DNA of 5,155 nt from JBLIOB01 sp047639575 (GTDB taxonomy: Bacteria; Bacteroidota; Bacteroidia; Flavobacteriales_D; Parvicellaceae), in contig JBLIOB010000304.1 in NCBI GenBank assembly GCA_047639575.1, forward strand, positions 1 through 5,155. The letters run 5' to 3'. Shown here piece by piece: positions 1 through 5,052 of this stretch. Position 1 is the first letter of the stretch. Each line of letters begins with the position of its first letter. The notes beneath the pieces were generated by a model, which searched no databases, had not been told where the DNA came from, and was given only the letters and a program-made list of their open reading frames with translations. Both the position numbers and the translations under genes were made by a program.

Positions 1-44
1 AAGTTCTTCTTCCAAAACCAGAAACTGCTGAAAAAGCGGAGTAA
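1..44 (+). CDS. pnp: 3' end of probable polyribonucleotide nucleotidyltransferase (partial)
   Basis: Only the last 13 sense codons and a TAA stop (42-44) are present, in the frame starting at base 3. They read VLLPKPETAEKAE. In Bacteroidota the C-terminal S1 domain of PNPase commonly ends with a phrase of the type 'LSRKVLLPKP' followed by a short charged tail, and this matches. From memory, pnp often lies directly upstream of rpoD in Flavobacteriia, which supports the call. A strong intrinsic terminator follows within about 20 bases, so this is the last gene of its transcript. PNPase is a phosphorolytic 3'-5' exoribonuclease of the RNA degradation machinery. The fragment is too short for certainty; the name rests on the motif and the gene neighbourhood. 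Confidence 0.6.
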   Translation, partial: VLLPKPETAEKAE

Positions 45-64
45 TCTGAATCAAATTAGAATTC

Positions 65-97
65 AAAGCCCGATCAACTATTTGATCGGGCTTTTTT
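65..97 (+). terminator. intrinsic terminator after pnp
   Basis: A perfect 13-bp inverted repeat pairs AAAGCCCGATCAA (65-77) with its complement (82-94) across a 4-base loop. The right arm runs into a T tract (92-97). The A tract on the left arm means it could also work on the opposite strand. It begins about 20 bases after the stop of the upstream gene, as expected for its transcript end. Confidence 0.9.
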
Positions 98-117
98 ATG
101 CCATTTTATTTCTAGAA

Positions 118-228
118 TGTCATCCTGAGCTTTGAACAAAGTGAAAGAAATGTGGAAGGGCTAAATATGTACATCGCCCTTCGACATTTCATCCCAATGA
201 ATCGGGATGGGTCAGGATGAAAATCACT
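118..228. repeat. structured palindromic repeat, copy 1 (cloverleaf-like)
   Basis: This is a REP-like element in the pnp-rpoD gap. Its outer stem is TCATCCTGA (120-128) paired with TCAGGATGA (212-220). Inside lie three hairpins. The first is 130-141 (CTTTG AA CAAAG). The second is a 15-bp stem 147-161/176-190 with one G-G mismatch at 154/183. The third is CATCCC (190-195) with GGGATG (204-209). A second copy lies at 1455-1580; the shared sequence extends to TTATTTC at 106-112 on the left and to AATCACTAAA ending at 231 on the right. Sequences containing TCATCCTGAGC are, from memory, common dispersed repeats in Bacteroidota genomes. No transposase is encoded beside it. Origin as a REP/RAYT-type or MITE-like element is an inference. 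Confidence 0.8.
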
Positions 229-231
229 AAA

Positions 232-472
232 AATTATCTGAAATGGTTCCAAAATTGGCTAAAAACAGATAATGTTGAACAAAGGGATAAACACTTAATT
301 CATTCTTTTGAATTAACGCATTAAATCCAATATTAAACCGTAGTTTCGCCCATTGAATCCCCTATTTCCACTGGATTTCGACCATTTAATCAACAATTGG
401 TAAAATAATCGTTGAAAACTGTAACTATTGCACATTGAATCCGTTAGTGGGAATAGAATATAAAGTATTTGA
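232..472 (+). promoter_or_regulatory. rpoD upstream leader with repeated decamer and dyad; promoter unclear
   Basis: No gene is visible in these 241 bases. The promoter of rpoD must lie here, or transcription must read through from pnp. The best but weak match to the Bacteroidota pattern (TTG near -33, TAnnTTTG near -7) is TTG at 397-399, then 22 bases, then TAACTATTG at 422-430. That would start transcription near 436 and give a leader of roughly 35 bases. Other contents are an 8-bp perfect dyad, TTAATTCA (295-302) with TGAATTAA (309-316), and a repeated decamer CATTGAATCC at 351-360 and 433-442, with a one-mismatch copy at 319-328. Their role is unknown. Confidence 0.3.
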
Positions 473-1342
473 ATGAGACAGTTAAAGATTACAAAACAGG
501 TAACCAACCGGGAAACGGCATCCTTAGATAAGTATCTACAGGAAATCGGGCGTGTAGATTTGATTACAGCAGAGGAAGAGGTTGAACTGGCGAGAAAGAT
601 TAAAGACGGAGATCAAGTAGCTTTAGAGAAAATGGTAAAAGCAAACCTTAGGTTTGTTGTATCGGTTTCTAAACAATACCAGAATCAAGGTTTAACACTT
701 CCTGATTTAATTAATGAAGGGAACTTAGGATTGATTAAAGCGGCTCAACGTTTTGATGAAACTAGGGGATTTAAGTTTATATCCTATGCCGTATGGTGGA
801 TTAGACAATCTATTCTTCAAGCGCTAGCAGAACAATCAAGAATTGTTAGGCTACCATTAAACAAAATTGGATCGATCAACAAGATCAACAAAGCTTTTGC
901 AACATTAGAGCAAAAATTTGAGCGTCCACCAAATGCAGATGAGTTAGCAGAAATGTTAGACCTTACTCCGCAAGAAGTAAAACAATCGCTTAGAAATGCA
1001 GGTCGTCACGTATCTATGGATGCACCATTGAAAGATGGAGATGAGTCTAGTTCTAACATGTACGAAGTTCTTCAAAGTGGTGATTCTCCTAGTCCTGAAA
1101 AAGGATTAATGACAGAATCGTTGAGAAGAGAAATCGAAAGATCTCTATCAACTTTAACTACTAGAGAAGCCGATGTTGTTAGATTATATTTCGGACTAAA
1201 CGGTAAGCACCCAATGACTTTAGAAGAAATTGGTGAGCGTTTTGATTTGACAAGAGAAAGAGTCCGTCAAATTAAAGAAAAGGCAATCCGAAGATTAAAA
1301 CATACTTCAAGAAGTAAAATTCTGAAAACATATTTGGGGTAA
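473..1342 (+). CDS. rpoD: primary RNA polymerase sigma factor (sigma-70 / SigA)
   Basis: This is the housekeeping sigma factor, which directs core RNA polymerase to most promoters. The 289-residue protein is close to full length for the Bacteroidota form, which lacks the acidic region 1.1 and the long non-conserved insert of enterobacterial RpoD. Region 1.2 is at about residues 15-47 (SLDKYLQEIGRVDLITAEEE). Region 2 is at about 52-122 and includes the core-binding and -10 recognition segments (RFDETRGFKFISYAVWWIR, about 93-111). Region 3 is at about 123-200 and region 4 at about 225-285, with the -35 helix-turn-helix near 249-268 (LEEIGERFDLTRERVRQIK). The ATG at 473 gives the typical MRQLKITKQ start. 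There is no Shine-Dalgarno sequence, which is normal for the phylum. It is transcribed alone, judging by the terminators on both sides. The region 3 linker around residues 160-200 is the part most likely to vary between relatives. Nothing suggests truncation. Confidence 0.97.
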   Translation: MRQLKITKQVTNRETASLDKYLQEIGRVDLITAEEEVELARKIKDGDQVALEKMVKANLRFVVSVSKQYQNQGLTLPDLINEGNLGLIKAAQRFDETRGFKFISYAVWWIRQSILQALAEQSRIVRLPLNKIGSINKINKAFATLEQKFERPPNADELAEMLDLTPQEVKQSLRNAGRHVSMDAPLKDGDESSSNMYEVLQSGDSPSPEKGLMTESLRREIERSLSTLTTREADVVRLYFGLNGKHPMTLEEIGERFDLTRERVRQIKEKAIRRLKHTSRSKILKTYLG

Positions 1343-1360
1343 CCCAGTTATCACTTAATT

Positions 1361-1397
1361 AAAAAATCCCGTTCCATTGAGGTTCGGGATTTTTTTT
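1361..1397 (+). terminator. intrinsic terminator after rpoD
   Basis: An 11-bp perfect stem, AAAAAATCCCG (1361-1371), pairs with CGGGATTTTTT (1385-1395) and continues into a T tract ending at 1397. The 13-base loop can pair further (CC 1374-1375 with GG 1381-1382). It lies 18 bases after the rpoD stop. The A-rich left arm could also stop transcription from the other side. Confidence 0.9.
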
Positions 1398-1454
1398 GTG
1401 CTAATAAATTATTGTAAATCTTTCTTTTAACTGAACCTCCCTCTTATTTCATGC

Positions 1455-1580
1455 TTGTCATCCTGAGCCTCTGTGCGCAGCGAGGAGAAATGTCGAAGGG
1501 CTAATTACGTACAACGCCCTTCGACATTTCGATCATATTTTGAAGTTTCAAAATATGATCGGCTTAGGAGGACAATCACT
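1455..1580. repeat. structured palindromic repeat, copy 2 (cloverleaf-like)
   Basis: This is the second copy of the element at 118-228, in the same orientation, in the rpoD-rpe gap. The outer stem is 15 bp, 1455-1469 with 1561-1575, with one mismatch (1460/1570) and one G-T wobble. Hairpin 1 lies at about 1468-1485 (CCTCTGTGCGCAGCGAGG, core CTG-TGCG-CAG). Hairpin 2 is a perfect 15-bp stem 1487-1501/1516-1530, nearly the same sequence as in copy 1, with a similar 14-base loop. Hairpin 3 is a 14-bp near-palindrome, 1531-1544/1547-1560, unrelated in sequence to hairpin 3 of copy 1. Shared flanks are TTATTTC at 1444-1450 and AATCACTAAA at 1574-1583. No open reading frame lies inside. Confidence 0.8.
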
Positions 1581-1657
1581 AAATCAGTTGTTAAGTTCTC
1601 GTTGATAACTCCTCCCCTTTTCTAGCCATATTTCTTCCCGATCATTTTACATTTGTC

Positions 1658-1689
1658 TTGAATTAGCAAACGAGATACTTTAATCTTTG
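1658..1689 (+). promoter_or_regulatory. candidate rpe promoter
   Basis: TTG at 1658-1660 is followed after 20 bases by TAATCTTTG (1681-1689). This resembles the Bacteroidota -33/-7 pair with one extra base in the -7 element, and would start transcription near 1696 with a leader of about 16 bases. A competing exact -7 match, TACATTTG at 1648-1655, has no TTG at the right distance upstream. The 11-base sequence CTTTAATCTTT occurs twice, at 1678-1688 and 1692-1702, so the -7 region lies within a 14-base-period direct repeat. The choice between the two candidates is uncertain. Confidence 0.35.
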
Positions 1690-1711
1690 CGCTTTAATCT
1701 TTCAACTTGCC

Positions 1712-2362
1712 ATGGCTCACTTAATAGCTCCTTCTTTACTAGCATCTGATTTTGGAAACATCCAAAAAGAATGCGAAATGTTAAATGCCAGCGAATGCGA
1801 TTGGTACCACATAGATGTAATGGATGGAGTGTTTGTTCCAAACATAAGTTTTGGAATGCCAGTGATTAAAGCAATGAACAAACACACATTAAAGCCATTA
1901 GATGTGCATTTAATGATTGAAAACCCTGATCGTTACATTGATGATTTTAAGGCCTGTGGCGCCAACATATTAACGGTTCATTACGAAGCTTGCACACATT
2001 TACATCGTACACTTCAGGCAATTAAAGCAGCTGATATGAAAGCTGGTGTCGCACTTAACCCACATACATCAGTAGATTTGTTAAAACCAATCCTGAACGA
2101 TATTGACTTAGTTTGTATCATGAGCGTAAACCCTGGATTTGGTGGTCAGAAATTTATTGAAGGAACTTATGACAAAGTCAAACAACTTAAGGCATTAATT
2201 AATGCTTGTGGTGCTAATACTAAAATAGAAATTGACGGTGGCGTAACCAGTGCTAATGCCAAGGCATTGATTAATGCTGGAGCAGATGTATTAGTAGCTG
2301 GAAGTTTTGTTTTTAAATCAGAGAATCCTATTCAAACAATAGCTGATCTGAAAAACATCTAG
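1712..2362 (+). CDS. rpe: ribulose-phosphate 3-epimerase
   Basis: This cytoplasmic TIM-barrel enzyme interconverts D-ribulose 5-phosphate and D-xylulose 5-phosphate in the pentose phosphate pathway. The 216-residue length is normal for the family. The N-terminal strand reads IAPSLLASDF (5-14). The metal and catalytic residues are visible: H33 and D35 in HIDVMDG, H66 in DVHLMIENP, and D175 in EIDGGV. D35 and D175 are the expected acid/base pair. The phosphate-binding loop MSVNPGFGGQKF spans 137-148. The ATG at 1712 begins the barrel immediately and no better start exists upstream. Terminator and promoter evidence make it a separate unit from rpoD. Its stop is one base from the stop of a convergent gene, which leaves no room for a terminator between them. 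No unusual residue or frameshift was seen. Confidence 0.97.
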   Translation: MAHLIAPSLLASDFGNIQKECEMLNASECDWYHIDVMDGVFVPNISFGMPVIKAMNKHTLKPLDVHLMIENPDRYIDDFKACGANILTVHYEACTHLHRTLQAIKAADMKAGVALNPHTSVDLLKPILNDIDLVCIMSVNPGFGGQKFIEGTYDKVKQLKALINACGANTKIEIDGGVTSANAKALINAGADVLVAGSFVFKSENPIQTIADLKNI

Positions 2363-2363
2363 T

Positions 2364-2861
2364 CTAATATTTAACTTTAAGAGGCTTAATTGATGTATCT
2401 AAATAACCTACTTCAGGTTCTTTTGTGAAATGCTCCTCTATTTTTTGAATAGCGTGGTCTAATTTTAAAATTTTCATAGCATTGATGGAGTCTCCTGGAC
2501 TTAAGTATTTTAATTGAGGAAGCATCCCAAATACTTCACACACATCATGAAACGACTCAGGGCTATCTCCCAACATCACCAAGATTTTCGCATCTCCTTT
2601 TAAATTCGGATCAACTTTGAAAATAGAGTTATCTGGAATAGAGTATTTTAAAGGCACCACGAAGTGAGCCGTAATCCATCCCAGTGAATCAGAGTTAAAC
2701 TCTACCTTATCTACTTTTGAAACCGTTAGTCCATTAGAAAGTCGAACCGGAGACCCTTCTTTCAAACCCATTGTATCAGAAAATGAAACGATGCATTTCA
2801 AACCTGAATCCGAACAAGATGAAAACAAAACAAGAACTCCTATGAATATCCAGAGCCTCAT
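2364..2861 (-). CDS. lipoprotein with a single MCE/MlaD-like domain
   Basis: The 165-residue protein begins with a short hydrophobic signal (LWIFIGVLVLF, 3-13) and SSC, so C16 is the likely lipidated residue. The phenylalanine at -3 makes the lipobox non-canonical. Residues about 24-105 resemble an MCE (MlaD-type) domain: FSDTMGLKEGSPVRLSNGLTV matches the family pattern 'GLk.GspVr..Gv.vGkV', and PLKYSIPDNSIFKVD matches 'v.IP.ds...i'. MCE proteins form rings that carry lipids between the two membranes and normally have an N-terminal transmembrane helix plus MlaE/MlaF-type partners. Neither is present here. The ~60-residue tail after the domain holds one possible short helix (about 127-145). 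The start ATG overlaps the stop of the upstream lipoprotein gene by 4 bases, implying coupled translation. The MCE assignment comes from motif reading only. Confidence 0.65.
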   Translation of the reverse strand: MRLWIFIGVLVLFSSCSDSGLKCIVSFSDTMGLKEGSPVRLSNGLTVSKVDKVEFNSDSLGWITAHFVVPLKYSIPDNSIFKVDPNLKGDAKILVMLGDSPESFHDVCEVFGMLPQLKYLSPGDSINAMKILKLDHAIQKIEEHFTKEPEVGYLDTSIKPLKVKY

Positions 2862-3211
2862 TTTGGCTCAACATCTAGATGGGCCCAAATTCCCATTTTA
2901 CAGTTGTCAAGTTGAGGTGCTTTGGAAGCAGTCCACATGAATGAAATTTTCATCCCATCTTTCTTGTACTTATCAGGTAAATTAACAGGATTGATAAGCT
3001 GTTCAGCACCTTTACCCATTACCTTAATGAGAAATTTACATCCGTCTTTCGCATATTCATCGGTAACAGTTCCTGTTATATAATTAGTACTGTTCATCAT
3101 CGGAACAACTTCGAAAATGTCTTCTTTTTCAGGAGTGTCTTTTTTAGTAACGCATGATATCGAGGACACTGCCATTACTAGTATTACGGTGGATAATATC
3201 AATTTCTTCAT
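2858..3211 (-). CDS. small lipoprotein of unknown function with two conserved-looking cysteines
   Basis: The 117-residue protein has a lipoprotein signal: MKKLILSTVILVMAVSSISC, with C20 as the likely lipid attachment site. After a charged linker (21-35), a compact domain spans about 43-115. It starts with ITGTV, has a cysteine at C58 (DGCKF), the phrase NPVNLPDKYKKDGMKISF (74-91), and a second cysteine at C104. From memory, small Bacteroidota periplasmic proteins often combine 'GCg..i', 'L.P.NLP..fk.dG..v.f' and a late cysteine. C58 and C104 could form a disulfide. No enzymatic motif is seen. It is the first gene of a two-gene operon whose second gene encodes an MCE-like lipoprotein; the ATGA overlap suggests they are made together at the same membrane. 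Function is not known. Confidence 0.8.
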   Translation of the reverse strand: MKKLILSTVILVMAVSSISCVTKKDTPEKEDIFEVVPMMNSTNYITGTVTDEYAKDGCKFLIKVMGKGAEQLINPVNLPDKYKKDGMKISFMWTASKAPQLDNCKMGIWAHLDVEPK

Positions 3212-3225
3212 GACGATTATTTAAT

Positions 3226-3257
3226 TAAAAATAGCAAGATATATGCCAATTGACAAA
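3226..3257 (-). promoter_or_regulatory. candidate promoter of the two-lipoprotein operon
   Basis: On the - strand, TTTG (3257-3254) is followed after exactly 20 bases by TATTTTTA (3233-3226), a 7-of-8 match to the Bacteroidota -7 element TAnnTTTG. Transcription would start near 3220, about 9 bases ahead of the ATG. The -33 element lies within the odd palindrome CAAACGGTTTG (3254-3264), so a dimeric regulator could cover it. No comparable promoter was found for the + strand gene starting at 3389, although one must lie in 3265-3388 if it is transcribed from this gap. Confidence 0.4.
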
Positions 3258-3388
3258 CGGTTTGATGCGATTGCCATTTTTTCCCTCACCAAAAATGCCG
3301 TTTCCTAACTTAAAGTAATGTTGCATAAAACTCTATATCTTCCTGCAGCTCGTCTTCGTTAATTAGCTGAACAATAAAAAACAACCAA

Positions 3389-4294
3389 ATGAAAAGCAAA
3401 AAATTAATAGTACTCATCAGCGGGCTAGCCATTTTGTTAACTGCTCCAGCGTTCGCTCAGCCCGGAAGTAAACTAATGGCAAAAATGCTCAAGAAAGCAG
3501 CACCGGCCGAACCAACAGGAGACGAAGCAACAATTAAAATGTATATCGATGCTGCAAGAACAAATGAAATAACTACCGTTGAAGACGGAGTCACTAAACT
3601 CTATTTCAGAGCTTATATCTGGAAGGATCGCGCGAAAAAAGGCACAGCACTAATGAGCGAAATGGAAAAGGATTACTGCTTCTCTTTTAAAGAAGGCGAA
3701 TTTGGCCTAAAAGAAGCAGATTCAGGGTTCGACTATGGAGATGTTAAGTCAGAAGTAATGGCAAAGTCATTAAGCGATTACTCCAAAGACAATGACTATA
3801 TAGACATCGAAATAGATTTAAAAGAAACTCAATTTTTAGATTATTTCGTTAGCCGAACGGAGGAAAACAAGAAATTCATTTTTACTGCAAGATTAGAGGG
3901 AGAATGTCAGCATACCTTGGCTAACAGCAATTTTACCGTTGATTTGTCCAACGGTAAAACAAAATATGACAAGCTCGTTTTAGATGCAAATGATGACATC
4001 GAAATCCCAACGTGCTTATACCCTAATGATAAGGCATTACACGCAAAAGTAAGGAAGTTGATTTACTCAAAATACAAGGAAAGCAATGTGAAGGATATCT
4101 ACTTTTATAAAGATTGGGAGCAAAACACCAGTACAGAAAGATGGATTCAAACTATGTACACCACTCAAAAAGATGGAGTTTGTGAAGTTCACTACATAAG
4201 AACTTGGTCTCAATTGTCACAAGCTGGATGGATGGAACCTTACGTAGTAAGTCAACTTTCAACTAGACAGGTAAGCTGTGATAAGTTTAAATAA
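3389..4294 (+). CDS. secreted protein of unknown function, 301 residues
   Basis: I do not recognise this family. A clear Sec signal peptide is present: positive MKSKK, a hydrophobic stretch LIVLISGLAILL (6-17), and APAFA ahead of Q24, so cleavage after A23 is likely. There is no lipobox cysteine. The mature part starts with a basic, alanine-rich segment (27-42), followed by an apparently mixed alpha/beta protein rich in acidic and aromatic residues. It has five cysteines (C97, C173, C209, C265, C297), an odd number. The segment 215-285 is aromatic-rich and includes WEQNTSTERWIQTMYTT and HYIRTWSQ. No C-terminal sorting domain, transmembrane helix or catalytic motif was seen. The ATG at 3389 is the start that gives the signal peptide. 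It is divergent from the lipoprotein operon and convergent with the LytTR regulator, so it appears to be a single-gene unit. Confidence 0.85.
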   Translation: MKSKKLIVLISGLAILLTAPAFAQPGSKLMAKMLKKAAPAEPTGDEATIKMYIDAARTNEITTVEDGVTKLYFRAYIWKDRAKKGTALMSEMEKDYCFSFKEGEFGLKEADSGFDYGDVKSEVMAKSLSDYSKDNDYIDIEIDLKETQFLDYFVSRTEENKKFIFTARLEGECQHTLANSNFTVDLSNGKTKYDKLVLDANDDIEIPTCLYPNDKALHAKVRKLIYSKYKESNVKDIYFYKDWEQNTSTERWIQTMYTTQKDGVCEVHYIRTWSQLSQAGWMEPYVVSQLSTRQVSCDKFK

Positions 4295-4296
4295 TT

Positions 4297-4361
4297 ATAG
4301 GTTTTTATTGTGGCGTGGAGGGTTTCTTGCGAAGACTCCCGTCACAATACAGTAAACCTAT
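4297..4361. other. long imperfect stem-loop between convergent genes
   Basis: The 65-base element folds in four nested pieces: ATAGGTTT (4297-4304) with 4354-4361; a 10-bp stem 4306-4315 with 4340-4349 including one G-T wobble; GGAG (4317-4320) with CTCC (4336-4339); and TCTT (4325-4328) with AAGA (4332-4335) around a GCG loop. This gives about 26 pairs. It starts two bases after the stop of the 301-residue gene, and its right arm covers the last six codons and stop of the LytTR gene. Neither side has a T tract, so it is not a canonical intrinsic terminator. It may protect the 3' ends of both mRNAs, or be a REP-type insertion. Confidence 0.6.
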
Positions 4362-5052
4362 CACGTAAATTAGATCGAAAGGCTTTTCCAATTGGAATGG
4401 CCTTTTCGGTTAAATAAATAGTGCTCCCTTGAAATCCGGTGACTTTAGCAATACTAACCGAATAAGATTTGTGAACTCTTATGAACCCAAATGGCTCTAA
4501 CTTTTCATTCATCTTCTTTAAAGTGGTAGATGTCATGTGCTTACTTCCATCCGTCATATGCAACACCGAGTAATTATCTTCTCCTTTTAAATAAAGAATT
4601 TCGCTAGAATCTATTCGGAAAGCCTCCCCATCCTTTTTGATAAAGAGCTCTTCTTTTTTACCAACAACTGAACTTGGTTTTGTTTCTATTTGACTTTCAA
4701 TTTTAAAGAACGCCAAGGATAAATTAGACTTAATATCAATGTCCCGAAATGGCTTAACGATATAACTATAAGGACTATAATCCTTTGCTTTTGCTAATGT
4801 AATCTCATCAAAAAAGGAAGTTATAAAGAGGAAAGGAATTTCTAGCTTAGAAGCAATGTTAAACCCACTCCCTCCAGCTTTCAAGTCGATATCCAAACAG
4901 ACTAAGTCAGGATTTTCTTTTTGGACTAATGCTAAAGCATCCGACTCGTTATTTGCGATTCCCACAACTTCGTATCCCAATGATTGAATAATCAATGAGA
5001 GTTCCTCTGAGATCAAAGTTTCATCTTCAACTATTAATATTTTCTTTATCAA
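4342..5052 (-). CDS. two-component response regulator, REC-LytTR
   Basis: The 236-residue cytoplasmic transcription regulator has two domains. The receiver domain (about 3-118) shows the acidic pair E9/D10, the phospho-acceptor D54 in LVCLDIDL, T78 in FITS, and K100-P101. The C-terminal LytTR DNA-binding domain (about 133-234) shows ILYLKGEDNYSV (152-163), FIRVHKSY (190-197) and IPIGKAFR. The start is a TTG at 5050-5052. No ATG occurs in frame until residue 166, and the receiver domain begins right at residue 2, so TTG is the only plausible start. It overlaps the upstream kinase's TGA as TTGA, suggesting translational coupling. In Bacteroidota such regulators act downstream of a membrane or PAS-type histidine kinase; the target genes cannot be read from this window. 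The gene's 3' end lies inside a long hairpin shared with the convergent gene. Confidence 0.93.
   Translation of the reverse strand: MIKKILIVEDETLISEELSLIIQSLGYEVVGIANNESDALALVQKENPDLVCLDIDLKAGGSGFNIASKLEIPFLFITSFFDEITLAKAKDYSPYSYIVKPFRDIDIKSNLSLAFFKIESQIETKPSSVVGKKEELFIKKDGEAFRIDSSEILYLKGEDNYSVLHMTDGSKHMTSTTLKKMNEKLEPFGFIRVHKSYSVSIAKVTGFQGSTIYLTEKAIPIGKAFRSNLRDRFTVL

Noticed and set aside
118..228. Cloverleaf repeat as a tRNA gene
   Set aside because: The arms do not match tRNA dimensions. There is no T-loop sequence, no anticodon arm of 5 pairs with a 7-base loop, and no CCA end.
233..273. 8-bp inverted repeat ATTATCTG / CAGATAAT with a 25-base loop
   Set aside because: At this loop length, several such pairs are expected by chance in a 5-kb AT-rich window. 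There is no T tract or conserved core.
313..507. 64-residue open frame on the - strand upstream of and into rpoD
   Set aside because: It overlaps the start of rpoD antisense, has no domain or signal pattern, and covers AT-rich leader sequence. It is most likely a chance open frame.
118..1580. The two repeats as ends of a composite transposon carrying rpoD
   Set aside because: The copies are in direct orientation, contain no transposase, and enclose an essential housekeeping gene in what looks like its usual neighbourhood.
1648..1655. Exact -7 match TACATTTG upstream of rpe
   Set aside because: No TTG lies at the required 17-23 base distance upstream, so it is only a fallback to the candidate at 1658-1689.
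3275..3297. CATTTTT / AAAAATG hairpin in the divergent intergenic region as a terminator
   Set aside because: It lies between two divergent gene starts, where no transcript should end, and the stem is almost all A-T. Probably chance.
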